From NCBI RefSeq assembly GCF_014529535.1, contig NC_050738.1, positions 3,480,588-3,544,587 on the forward strand: 64,000 nt of DNA. The letters are read 5' to 3'. Below are positions 12,349 to 24,080 of the stretch, piece after piece. A program made the translations under genes and the position numbers. The DNA is from Bradysia coprophila (Eukaryota > Arthropoda > Insecta > Diptera > Sciaridae). Every line of letters begins with the position of its first letter. The first letter of the stretch is position 1. Below the pieces are notes generated by a model. The model did no database searches, had not been told where the DNA came from, and saw only the letters and a list, made by a program, of their open reading frames with translations.

Positions 12349-15300
12349 TTAAAAATACTTATTGTGCTGTTTGTGCGAAGAACCAGCTACGTTCAGATCA
12401 CCAAGTGTGAATCGACTGTCAAAGCCTCCCGGACCAGCAGCTGCATTTTTCACCAACTTCTCCATAGCCAAGTTTTCGCGTGGACTAAGTGATCGCTTCT
12501 TCTTAGCTACCATAAATCGTTTTGATGGATAATCTACAAACGAAAAAATGTCAAGCAATTCAGTTGGTATGTGGAGAGGTATGTCAAGGTCAAGGCTCGA
12601 AACGTTGAGGGTGGGTCAAATTTTTTGTTTTTTTACCGCCCGACACTGGATCAGGAGAGAATCTTTATGAAAGAAATGTTTTTAAATTGGTTTTTTCCAT
12701 GTCTCAAGAGCGATTTTTGATTTTTAGGGTAATGTAGTGAGGTTGCACACATCGCTGAGTGATTGCTCCTCTGACATCTGTGAGGTACAACCATTACTAT
12801 TGACTAGTTGTTAGCCGAATAATGAACCTTTAAAATGACACTATTATATTGGAGATGAGGTCTGCAGTCGGGCCGTGTAAGTCAGAATGATTTCTCCACC
12901 ACGACTTTTCGACACGAAATTTAGATTTTTGGATAATAGTAGATTACTGTACCAGTGAAGTAATTTGATATCTCGTATCCAGATGAGTAAAATGCACCGA
13001 TTGCATCAGCCAGAGGTGCTTTTACTCATCGTGATACGAAATATCAAATTATTTCCCGTGTACAGTATGCTATTTAACTTTTCCTAAATAGTGTTGAAAT
13101 ATCACGATTTCGTCGCTTATTTCCCACGTCATTGAGGAAAAACGTTGTTCCCAACTTATGCTAAAAGGCATTTTAGCGAATCCGATTCATGTCGAAATCT
13201 CTCATTCGCTAAAAAAGCATTTTAGCATGCGTTAGGAAAGTAACTATTACGAGCTAAGAAAAGGGATTTCCCTAGTGACGGAAAGGCCACATTACCTCCC
13301 TAGCAAAGTAAAATCACAAATCAAAACGTGTAAAGTCGTTCAAGGCTTGGCTAAATTTATAAGCTGATAGAGAATTTAAGACAGTTTTGAGATCACTTTG
13401 AATATACTCGGGTGATCGCTTTCTTCAACTGACATTGACTTGTCCTCCTTGGGAATCTTCCCATAATTTTATTCGTCTTGTGAACATTTCGGAACATTTT
13501 CAGGCAAATTAAATTTCTCAAAAAAATACTCACAATTCGATCCGCCATATCGTGAATCAAGTTCAAAATTGTTGTTGTACGGGTTGCCGTAGTATTGAAC
13601 GGATGGTTCCGCCCATGCATTCGAATTCCACCATTCGCCGTTATCCTCTTGACCTTCCAGTTCGTATGGTGAATTTTGAAAATCTAAATTGTTGTTTGCA
13701 TATGGACTGTTATCCATTCGTGAACGGTCCTCTATCAACTCTAACAATGCTACCATTTCAGCTGGTGATAACTTTGAGTCCTTGAGCCTGAAAAATGACA
13801 TTATTCAGTTAACTCATTCACTTGAAAAGTTCCTGTTCAGGAACATTCTGAAAAATTATTGTAACGTGTGTGTTGACACGAGTAGGTCGAGAGATATGAA
13901 AGTTTTAACCGACAGGGAATATTCTCCAGATGTTGGATCGGTCGGGTGATATCCGATTTTGCGTCAGGCTCCATATATTAGCTTCCCCCCCCCCCCCTGT
14001 TTTTTTCGCTTATTTTGTCTTCCCAATGAATTGCAAAGCCAAAATATCAAAAATAAAAATATGGTTTCTTTAGAGAATCGTCAGATTATTGAATTAGGAA
14101 AAAAATGTCCTTTGTAGTCGATTTGTAAAAATACAGGGTGCCACCAAATTCGAAATATGAGTTTTGATGAACGTTTTGGCTTGCTAATGCCAAACCACAA
14201 TAATATAAATATAGTTTCTTCGAAAAACTCACAGAGAATTCTATTTCAGTCAAAAATCTCCTTTGTAGCGACTTTGTAGAAAATACAGGGTGGTCTGTTG
14301 GAGCTGTCACAGACGCAAAATTTAGCTATACTTGCTTCCTAGTACAAAAATAGAAATATAGTCTATTTAGGGAATTGTCAGGGTATTGAATTTTGAATAA
14401 TTTAAATCCTTAGTAGTCGATTTGTAGAAAACTGGTGTAATTTATTATCATCTACAGGACATACGAACCAACCTGTATTTTCTACAGTGACCGCATTTTT
14501 GTTTAGAGATAAATAATCTGATTTACTTCGAAATCATGTCTCTGGCTAGTAAGCGATACTGTGCTACAGCAATCAAGTAGGCAATCAAAAGTAACGATCA
14601 AATTCAATTTGGCGCAACGTCAATTTCGATACAGTAGCTAAACGATTGTTTATACCAAAATTGCATTTCGTGTTCGAATGATTCTTTTTTGCATCAAAAT
14701 TCTATTTTGTGATAAAAATAATAATTTTTCTTCAGTGTGAAGAATATATTTCTCGAACTGCATCAAAATTCCGGAATAAAAATAATAGTTTTTATTCGGT
14801 GAACTTTATATAATGCCGTCACGGAGCAAGAGGTTAGTTGTATAAATTGAAAGTTGTTACACGTGAAGTGAACCTTTATACGGCACGAGACACAAGTCAG
14901 AGTTTCTTCAATTCAAAAGTTGTTCAATCTCTCGGCTACGTTCGGGAACTAAGTCTAAATTGAAGAGGCTTTGATTGAGAGAACGAAATAAAGTTTGAAA
15001 TTATTCCTCTTTCGTACAGGATCAAGAAACCATCTCGGATTTTCACCGAAGGGATTTGGAATAATTTTATCAATTCGGACATCGAGGATGACAGTGACGG
15101 TGATGACGGTGATATTGAAACTGAATCGGTTCATTCTAAACGCATACGTATCGGAAGTGCTGTCCTCACTCTTGACGATGAAGCATTTGTTGAATCCAAC
15201 TCTGATGAAGAAGAATTTGAAAACAACGACCCGGATGGGGAAGTTTCTGAAGATAATGTTGACACCCAATGGATTTGGACTGCGAAAAGTGATATAGAAT

Positions 15301-18300
15301 GGTGTCGTAAGGCTATCAAGAGCCAGAGTTTTCCATTTGAACGAACCGAAAATTCCGATTTAGAAGAGGAGTACTTCTCGCCACTTGCATATTTTATGAG
15401 GTACATCCCTGACTCGCTTTTCGATGACATGGTCACATATACAAATACGTATGCGGAGCAGCAACAGACAAAGAAATGGCGACCGACGGACAAAGACGAA
15501 ATCAAGCAATTCATCGGGCTACAGGTTATGATGGGAAATTTAAAGCTCCCCAGAATCGAAATGTATTACAGTCAGCATCTGCAATGTAAAATGTTCACCG
15601 ATACCATTCCACTGTATCGGTTTTACCTGTTGCGAACGAACGTGCATTTGGTCGATGTTGAAAAAATACCCGATGGCTGCACTGACAAGTTCGCACGAGT
15701 TCGTCCACTAATGGATTCGGTGAGAAAACGATGTCTTGAACTACCGCTCGAAGAGAATCTTTCCATAGACGAACAAATGATCCCTCTTCGTGGAAGAGTC
15801 ACTAAAGGAGTCAAACAATACGTTAAAAACAAACCGAAAATAAAATGGGGTGTCAAGAATTTGGTTTTGTGTGGCAAAAGCGGTTTGGCCTATGATTTTG
15901 TTGTCTATCAGGGATCAACCACAGAATTCGATTCAAAAAGTCTGGACACATTCGGATCGGGAGCAACAATGGTGTTGCATTTGGTGAAGCGTATAGACAA
16001 ACCCGGACACAAATTGTACTTCGACAATTACTTTTCTACCTTTCAAGTATTCGAAATTCTACTGCAAAAAAAAATACTCGCCGCTGGAACCATAAGAATC
16101 GATCGGTTTGCGAAACCGCCATTCTCATCCGACGCCGAAATGCAGAAGAATGGACGGGGATGTTGTGAGGAATTGGTGAGCTCCAACGGATCTGTAACTT
16201 GTGTGAAATGGTGTGACAATAAATGCGTTGCCTTGGCGTCGAATTATGTTGGCATTGGAAAGGTTGACACTGCTCTTCGCTACGACAAATCATCCCATCA
16301 AAAGATTGCCATCAATCGACCGCAAATTGTACGTGAGTACAATATCAACATGGGTGGTGTCGATTTGATGAACCAAATGATCAGTTACTACCGAATTTCG
16401 ATTCGGTCGAAAAAATGGACGTTACGGATGATAGCACATTTCATTGATTTTGCGATCGTCCAATCATGGAATGAGTATCGAATTGACTGTAATAAATCGG
16501 AAATTCCTAAGAGACAAGTAATGGACTTGTTGGCATTTCGGATGGATCTTGCCAACCAACTCGTGTATCCTCCATTGCCTGCAAAGCGAAGTTCTCGGAT
16601 AACACTCGATGAAGTTCGATCGAAAAATCAACGAGTCGATAAGTCACGAGAGAGACGTACGGATGACCACATTCGATACGATGGATTCGAGCATGTTCCA
16701 GAGTATTCGGAAAAACGAGTGAGATGCAAATTGGAGACATGCAATGGTAAGTCACAGGTCTTTTGCTCAAAGTGCAGAGTTCATCTTTGTTTGAATCTAA
16801 ACCATAACTGCTACCGCGAGTACCATAAGAAGCCATAGTCTAAATAAATTTTTCTTATTTTCTAACTTTTAAACCAACTTTTAAGTCATTTCCATCTATT
16901 TTTCAAACATTGCAAATTTTAAAAACTCATTATTTTACTCACATCCTTTGAATTGTCTTCCGTTTATTTATCAGAATTTTTACCTTTTAAAACGTTTAAT
17001 AAATATGAAGGAATAGATTATGTCGATAATTCCATTGTATAAAAAGATACGAACTGAACTGAATTGTACAAAAACTATAGAAAAAATATAAAAGATGTTT
17101 ACCAAACAACGAGGAAGTGAGTACTAAGTTTCTAATTTTTTTGGTCAATGGGAACTTGCGTCACTGAGCATCGAGACTATGGGTATTCAGATCCAGTTTT
17201 ACTTTGTTTTCTCGGAATTATTCAACAAGCAGCAGTTGTGCACCATACTTTTTGTATTCGATATGCGACGTTAGAATTTTGTGTCTTTGTGCGTTTCAAT
17301 TTCGGTCAAAGTAAAAATTGAGAATGGCCGGATTCGGCAGGATCCTTGAAAATGCTTGTGTTCTAGAACTGGAAATGAATTGGAGTTATGTTATCTTAGG
17401 AACTGACTTACACTAACCTCAACAATCTCATTTGTATTGAAAATAGCTGGATACCAATTCAGGATCCTTAAAAATGCTTAGGTTCTAAAGCTGGGAATGG
17501 ATAGGAGTCGTGGTATCTTAGGAGCTGACCTACTGTAGCTGTAGGTCTGTAGTTCTAGAGCTGGGAATGGATTGGAGTTATGCTATCTTAGGAAAGGACC
17601 TACTGTAAACGCAATAATTCCATTTGTATTGAAAGTATAGCTGTATACCAGTTCAGGATCCTTAAAAACGCTTTAGTTCTAGAGCTGGGAATGGATGGTA
17701 GTGGTGGTATCTGAGAAACGGACCTAATGTAGCCTCAATAATCACATTTGCAATACAGCTGGATACCAGTTTAGTAAATATGAAGGAATAGATTATAATA
17801 ATTCCATTGTATAATAAAAACACGAATTTCTTAATCACTTAATTGTACAAAAACTATAGAAAAAATATAAAAGATGTTTACCAAACAACGAGGAAGTACT
17901 CAGATTTTTCTAATTTTTTTGGTCAATGGGAACTTGCGTCACTTGCATTGAGGCGATGGGTATTCAGATCCAGTTTTACTTATTTTTTCTCGGAATTATT
18001 CAACAAGCAGCAGCTGTGTTCTGTACTTTATGTATTCACTTTGCAGTCGTTTTTGCAGTCTACAGTCGTTTTTATTTTTGTGCGTTTCAATTTTGGTCAA
18101 AATAAAATTACCGATCTCGGTATTTCAATTCATTTTTTGAAGACAATTTGAATTCAGACAGACGTATAATGTCCGCTATTAGTGAAAGGTTAGTTGTCGA
18201 TATTCGGTACATGATTTTTGAAGAAATCTATTATTTTTCATGTCTTATCAGAGACGAGTCACATGAACGTCGATCGACTGAAGAAAGCCGGTATGATAAA

Positions 18301-21300
18301 CGTAATCATTTGCCCGTGTGCATCGAAAAATGGTCGACATGTCTATTTGAAAAATGCGATTCAACTTCTAATATAATTTGTGACAAATGTAAGGTACACC
18401 TATGCCTAAATAAATACAGGAACTGTTTCAAAGAGTACCATATGAAGGATAAATGAGCTGACGAAGGTCTAATAATAAGAATTCTGTATAAAAAAATGTG
18501 AACAATAAAAACGAAACTGTTGAGATTGAACATGTACCGAGTAGCTGAATGACTTCAAAATCATCTGTGACAAACCGAAATTCTACAAAAAGTTCCCTAT
18601 GTTTTTCGAAGAACCTATCTCAGTAATTTACAGTGTATAAGCAGAAGTCATTTATTAGTCCTTGACTTGGGAGTTGATTATAAAAGGAGCTAATAATCAA
18701 CCTAATGTATTGTCTATTATACCATGTATTTAGAAAACTGGATCTGAAATGTTGATCTATCACATAGCTTGAGTTCTAGAGCTGGTGGTGATGATATCTT
18801 AGGAACTGACCTACTGCAGCTTCAATAATCCCATTTGCTTTGAGAATAGCTGGATACCAGATCAGGATCCTTGAAAATGCTTGAGTTCTAGAGCAGGGAA
18901 TGGATGGGAGTGGTGGTATCTTAGGAACCTCAATAATCCAATTTGTATTGAAAATAGCTGGATACCGGTTCAGGATTCTTGAAAATGCTTAAGTTCTAGA
19001 GCAGGGAATGGATGGGACTGGTGGTATCTTTGGTCACCTACTGTAGCCTCAATAATCCCATTTGCATTGAGAATAGCTGGGGACCAGTTCAGGATTCTTG
19101 AAAATGCTTGAGTTCTAGAGCAGGGAATGGATGGGACTGGTGGTATCTTTGGAACTGACCTACTGTAGCCTCAACAATCCCATTTGCATTAAGAATAGCT
19201 GGATACCAGTTCAGGATTCTTGAAAATGCTTGAGTTCTAGAGCAGGGAATGGATGGGACTGGTGATATCTTTGGAACTGACCTACTGTAGCCTCAATAAT
19301 CCCATTTGCGTTGAGAATAGCTGGATACTAGTTCAGGATCCTTGAAAATACTTGAGTTCTAGAGCTGGGAATGGATTGGAGTGGTGGTATCTTAGGAACT
19401 GACATACTGTAGCCCCAATAATTCCATTTGCGTTGAGAATAGCTGGATATCAGTTCAGGATCCTTGAAAATGCTTGAGTTCTAGAGCAGGGAATGGATGG
19501 GAGTGGTGGTATCTTAGGAACTGACCTACTATAGCCTCAATAATCCCATTTGCGTTGAGAATAGCTGGATACCAGTTCAGGATCCTTAAAAATGCTTGAG
19601 TTCTAGAGCTGGGAATGGATGGGAGTGGTGGTATTTTAGGAACTGACCTACTGTAGCCTCAATAATACCATTTGCGTTGAGAATAGCTGGATACTAGTTC
19701 AGGATCCTTGAAAATACTTGAGTTCTAGAGCTGGGAATGGATAGGGGAGACAGGTTCCAAGAACTAGAAACTGAATTTTAACTAAAAGAGTCTAAAAAGG
19801 TTATTCCAACAAGAAAAATAGAAATATCTCGCGATTTAAATAATTTCAAGTGAATGAGTTTTAATCTTATTGCAAACGACAAGCGGATGAAGGTATCACT
19901 GTATCAGCTACTATAAAAAGAACTAAAAAAGAATCCGCCATGATAGCATCGCCATCATACAAAATCTTGTACTTCATCAGTTTTAACATACGACACTATT
20001 TTGTCGTTATTACTCATAATATATAACTAGCCGTTTGTGAAAGCCATACCCATTGAACTTTGTGACCTTCCTTCAATTTATGAAATTGTAATATAGGAAA
20101 CCCTACTCTATAATTATGTAACAGCATAATTAATGGTTGTTATTCGTCTGACATCAATAAACTTCAACTACGAAAAATATACAATTTTTTCTCTAATTTA
20201 CCGTCATCAGTAAAATCAGTAGCAATCTAATAATTGCACAGTAATCAAAGGACGTACAACAAATCGTCCTTTTCGTAAATTTATTTAATTTTTCTCTTTC
20301 GTCATCTTGACTGTATAGACGGTATATTGAAACCAGCATGATGTAACAGTTGGAAGCCTGTAAAACGTTACCAACAATAAATACTAAATTATGTTTTTTG
20401 CTGCATTGTAAACACAATAATAATCTGCTAGAGTGGGTAAACGTGCTCAATAATTCATCGAATATAGGACACGTGTCGGTCGTATGGAGGTGGTAAGTGG
20501 AAGGTACACAATCATTTATCAAAGATATTAAGTCCTCTGAGTAAATAAAATTTCAAAGGATAATGCCTCGAGTGAAAAGAGTATTATACTCTGTGTATCG
20601 CCGTTCGTTAGCTCGAAAATGATGCAATTTTGTATAAAATATTAGAAAAGCTGTGTGGTTCGCTTATAATTAAATTGCAATTTCGAATCCCTGAACGAAA
20701 ATGTTAATCTTGCAGAGAAGCGCTACGTTTCACGTATGAGGCTTTTCGAAGATTTTTCGCAAATATGTTCCAAAGTCAGACTCGGACTGGCATTATCGAA
20801 GCTATATGACACACTGTCAAGTTTCAGTACCCTATTTAGAGTAACGCTCATGCTTGAAGTACGTTGGTAATATACAAATTTTCGACATTCATCGCCCGAA
20901 GAGTTATTGGGGTATCGGGGAATCTGGCACACTGTGCCAAAAGAACACACTTTTAAACTACGTAAACGGTGAACTCACACACACAAGTTTATTGCTGTAA
21001 ATGCTTTTTAGCCGTGTCATCGACTTAATGACTTCTTTTACAAAATTTTGGCACCAAATTACCACAGGCCGCTGTATCCAGTCCGGCCGTGATGAAAGCT
21101 CCGACTCAAAGAAAGTTACAAAAGTAAAAAACGATGGGTGATGTGACACAACATATGAAGAAGTGAAGGTCATGGATCACTACGTACCTTTTTGATATTT
21201 TTTTCTCGAGATAATCAAGAAAATTGTCTCAAAAATTTTTCGATTTTTCGTTTGTGAAAAAAGGCAAAAGAGTCAAGAAAATCTAGTAGAAAGTAGAAAC

Positions 21301-24080
21301 TAGAAAATCTTGAAAATTGAAAATTCAGAAAATTCGGGAAAATTCAATGAAAATCAAGAAAAAAAGTTTCAAAGACAAGCAGCGACACGAATCGCTGAAG
21401 CTTCACGTAGTCTGCATCTATATCAAATTATATTTAAATAATTAGAAAAACAAATCGTTTCTCATTTGTCTCCTCCTTATTTACCGTCACAATTACCGCT
21501 TAGGTGAATAAAATATTATTTGTTTGCTGGAATTGTTCATCCCCGAACACACGAAACGCTCTCAATAAAAAATAAATGAATTAACAGCGAACCAAGATGT
21601 AAGTACGAAATTAAATCCATAAGCACGCACAGCAAAATCCCACCCGCAAGCGATGAATAATATTTTTATGAAAACATTAGATTTTCTCTTTGAATTAAGA
21701 TGACTGGAGCGAGAAATGAGGATGATATTATAGGGCCACGTAAATAACAGATTTTAAAGCGAAACCAAATTTTTATTACCATTTGAAAAAGAAAAATGGA
21801 AGTCGAAATATGTTGATAGAATTCAGTGGATTTATGAAAGAAGATGTTTTGGAAAAAGAATTTCTTCAATTGATTTCATGGCCATATCGAGTGTTCACAG
21901 ACTGAACCTTTCACAGACGGAACAGTAGTCATTTCAACATGGTCGTTATCGGATCTATTACTTCATTCGATTTAACTTTGTCTCAATCGATTGAAACAAA
22001 ATCTGTTACTTCACTAGTTTTAACTAATAAAAGTAAAGTAAAAGTTTGAAAAGAAGAAAGAAGGATGGAAAAGTTTCCACTGAGATGGTCTAGCATTCCG
22101 TTAGTGACTTGGATTTTAGGATATGTCTTACGATCCTATCAGTGGATGGTTTGGTCAAACAGAGAATTTCGTTGCGACCTATATAGTACCACTAAAGAGG
22201 TGGTACAACGTTTAAAAAAGGCGTTTACAATAGGTTAATGTGTATCAATCGGACACAATCATAAAAATAACATTTTCGCCCACGTTATCGATCGCATACC
22301 TATCGAAATACAAATTACCAACACCCTATACACAACATGTCCTCTAAATACGGAAAAGTAATTCGAAAGTGAGCAAATGCTATAAAAACATCGTCCCGTA
22401 CGTAAATAAATATATCTCGGAGGAACACATTGAATGGAACTTAGACCTTTGAAAATGTGTATATCCAACAGTTAATACGAGTTTTGATTTGACTCAATTT
22501 AATGCTACGGAAATATAGCTTGGATGTACGTTTGCCCTTTTTACATTTTATTATGAATTTTATTTACCTTTGATGTAGATTCTCTGTCGTCATATACTTA
22601 TCTGATTCGAGAATTCTATAAATACAAGGAAAATGGAAGCAGTCCTTTCATAAAAAAAAAATCTCAAATTAAATGACTGAGCTAAACAAAAAGAATCCAA
22701 CCAGACGCACCAAACTCCTATTCATCATGTACATCATCGTGAATATCAAATTATGGAATTTACGTTTCAAAAATAAAAATTAATTAAAATGAAAATGAAA
22801 GATTTTCATTTATTCAGTACATCCATCCACATCGTTGAAGGAATAAATTAACATTTTATCTGTCGAATCAACAATACCTTTTCACATCGAAAACGGAACG
22901 CTTGATGCATAGGTTGTGACAAGAAAATCTTGACCTTATATCCCTCCCATACTCCGTGTACCACCCAGAGCATTAAAACGAAATAGAATCGCCCCCCGTC
23001 TCTCTTTGTCGTCAAATAAATTATGCGACATAGTAGTTTAACAACATCAAACAATTACTTCCACATCATCAATATCTCGTGTCATCCAACTGAATTTCCA
23101 AGCGCAAAAAATAAACAGAATTTTTGTTCTATTATTCATGGGACATGGGAGTAACGGTTCCGTCAAGAGTATATATCTTCGGTGTGCTCGTTTGAATAAA
23201 ATATTCCATCCACTTTGTTTGCGATTATGACTGGACGGTTTTCGAGGCTAAAGAACTTTTAGAGGGTAGTACGTACATATTGAAAGTTAATTGCGTCTTA
23301 AATCCTTAAATGATAATGTATCCCTTAATGCCGACAGGAAAATTTATGAGTGGAGTAGCTTGTCAGCGGTTTTAATTATGCTAATAAAAACTGTACAGCC
23401 AAGGGAGTACGCAGTAAGCTATACGATGTACTCATATAGCCCATGTAAAGCCAACTGAAATAAAATTCTTTGTAAACATCAGTCGGCCTTTGAACGAAAG
23501 TGACTATGTGATACTTGTCTTATCTTGTGTCATCTTAGGGCCTCATAAGTTTTACGTTTTGTTTGCTTTCGTTTACATTCAGGAAATTAAATTCAATTGG
23601 CTAGCCTAGCCAGCCAAACTTTCATCCGTTCAGCAGTCAACTTACCGTAATCCTCCGTTTGATCGTTTCTTTCGATCTGGAAAGTATCGTGGATACACTG
23701 GATTTGGTACCACTGGCATGGCAATCGGCCTCTCGTAACCATTGTTTAGAATACTCTGCAGATTGTCATACGCATTGATGTTCGGTCTGTACGGATACGG
23801 TAGTGGTTGGTATTCCTCCAACTCCTTTATTTCCGGATACAGAAGGCCAGAGTCCGTATCTTCGAAATATTCGTCCACTCCATCAATAAGATCCGGAAAA
23901 CGGCGCTGAGCATTCACTGAACATAAAAGTGGTTCACATTCGTTTGCACCAAATATGTGTCTTAAGTTTCAATTTTACCTCCTCGCTTTTGTGGTGCAGG
24001 TTTCTTTTCGGTTAGCTGTTGAGTAGACTTTTCGCTCGCTTGAACGGGTTCTGGATTAGGGTTCGGGCTAGCTCGTTTTA
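12349..24080 (-). CDS. Prohormone-like secreted precursor, last four exons (5' end not found)
   Basis: Four phase-compatible minus-strand exons: 23979-24080, 23646-23916, 13534-13787 and 12349-12533. Together they give 269 residues to the stop, overlapped by an AATAAA. The protein is rich in Pro, Tyr and Asn and carries basic cleavage-type sites: PQKRG, AQRRF, DRKKRS, PSKRF and AKKKRS. That is typical of proteins processed by furin or neuroendocrine convertases. Two similar helical segments follow basic sites (KLSPAEMVALLELIEDR and SLSPRENLAMEKLVKN). The exon with start and signal peptide must lie above 24080; I could not find it. The 9.9 kb intron between exons 2 and 3 contains a piggyBac-type element on the other strand. 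I do not recognise the family. A prohormone or a convertase-inhibitor-like protein are both possible. The splice chain is strong; the function is inference. Confidence 0.75.
12945..13078. mobile_element. Foldback MITE E, copy 1 (intronic)
   Basis: TTTGATATCTCGTATCCAGA at the left arm pairs with a right arm reading TCGTGATACGAAATATCAAA, around a short loop containing CCAGAGGTGCTTTTACTCA. The second copy is at 29262-29380. Outer ends are TACTGTAC.. and ..GTACAGTA. Confidence 0.7.
14060..14445. repeat. Three diverged tandem units, about 130 bp each
   Basis: Each unit has 'TTAG.GAATCGTCAG.TATTGAAT', 'TCCTTTGTAGTCGATTTGTA' and 'AAAATACAGGGTG' or variants: about 14060-14170, 14205-14300 and 14345-14445. 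A poly-C run lies just upstream at about 13985-13998. No coding role seen; it sits in the long intron of the prohormone-like gene. Confidence 0.55.
14813..16838 (+). CDS. piggyBac-type transposase, full length, spliced
   Basis: Two exons, 14813-14832 and 15020-16838, joined at GT-AG, give 612 residues. The short first exon encodes MPSRSKR, and the frame then stays open upstream of the next Met (residue 133). An acidic N-terminus is followed by the DDE_Tnp_1_7 core. Catalytic Asp: D257 (LSIDEQMIPLRGR), D342 (KLYFDNYFS) and D455 (NMGGVDLMNQM). The position matching piggyBac D450 is Asn here. The C-terminal cross-brace zinc finger is complete: C576, C581, C589, C592, H595, C597, C604, H609. No frameshift or stop. 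Cut-and-paste transposases of this family target TTAA; I found no convincing terminal inverted repeats or paired TTAA. The gene may therefore be an element with lost ends, or a domesticated transposase. It lies in the intron of the prohormone-like gene, antisense to it. Confidence 0.92.
16990..17335. repeat. Duplicated segment, copy A, downstream of the transposase
   Basis: About 300 bp closely matching 17775-18120. Shared landmarks: 'AATATGAAGGAATAGATTAT', 'AAAGATGTTTACCAAACAAC', 'GGTCAATGGGAACTTGCGTC', 'TTCAGATCCAGTTTTACTT' and 'CGGAATTATTCAACAAGCAG'. Copy A follows the transposase and leads into the first satellite block. No ORF of its own. Confidence 0.75.
17335..17770. repeat. 122 bp satellite, block 1 (about 3.5 diverged units)
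   Basis: Units contain 'GGATCCTTAAAAATGCTT', 'GTTCTAGAGCTGGGAATGG', 'ATCTTAGGA..TGACCTACTGTAG' and 'ATAGCTGGATACCAGTT'. They are more decayed than block 2 and one unit is partly deleted. The block lies between the two duplicated segments. Confidence 0.75.
17775..18168. repeat. Duplicated segment, copy B, 5' of the CRD-only minigene
   Basis: Second copy of the segment at 16990-17335, with small insertions and deletions. Here it directly precedes the ATG of the zinc-finger minigene at 18169, so it may act as its 5' flank. A 102-codon frame at 17843-18151 has no recognised content and is not called. Confidence 0.7.
18169..18456 (+). CDS. CRD-only derivative of the piggyBac transposase
   Basis: Exons 18169-18188 and 18252-18456 are split by a 63 bp GT-AG intron that is also open in frame. 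Spliced product 74 residues; unspliced 95. The first exon (MSAISER) has the same length, the same split AG codon and the same donor (AG|gttagttgt) as the full transposase. The second exon then jumps straight to the region before the C-terminal zinc finger. All eight metal ligands remain with the same spacing (C37, C42, C50, C53, H56, C58, C65, H70 against C576-H609), though the intervening residues have diverged. The RNase-H-like core is absent. In piggyBac this domain binds element ends, so a DNA-binding or repressor-like product is possible but unproven. It could instead be a deletion relic. Confidence 0.65.
   Translation: MSAISERLVVDIRYMIFEEIYYFSCLIRDESHERRSTEESRYDKRNHLPVCIEKWSTCLFEKCDSTSNIICDKCKVHLCLNKYRNCFKEYHMKDK
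18768..19742. repeat. 122 bp satellite, block 2 (about 8 units)
   Basis: The last GGATCC landmarks fall at 19336, 19458, 19580 and 19702, an exact 122 bp period. Earlier units are slightly shorter. Each unit reads 'GGATCCTTGAAAATGCTTGA', 'GTTCTAGAGC.GGGAATGGAT', 'GGTATCTTAGGAACTGACC', 'TACTGTAGCCTCAATAATCC' and 'TTGAGAATAGCTGGATACC'. Same family as block 1 but more homogeneous. Non-coding. Confidence 0.9.
19745..23645. other. Remainder of the 9.9 kb intron; nothing supported
   Basis: AT-rich DNA with a diverged fragment of repeat R1 near 19880-20095 and another near 21945-22040. A minus-strand 109-codon frame at 20193-20522 has no recognisable domain and no splice partner. No RNA gene or clear terminal inverted repeat is visible. 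Confidence 0.55.

Noticed and set aside
13981-13999. Poly-C run as a regulatory tract
   Set aside because: A simple homopolymer in an intron; no functional context.
20193-20522. 109-codon minus-strand frame in the long intron
   Set aside because: No family resemblance, no signal peptide or splice context; composition fits AT-rich non-coding DNA.
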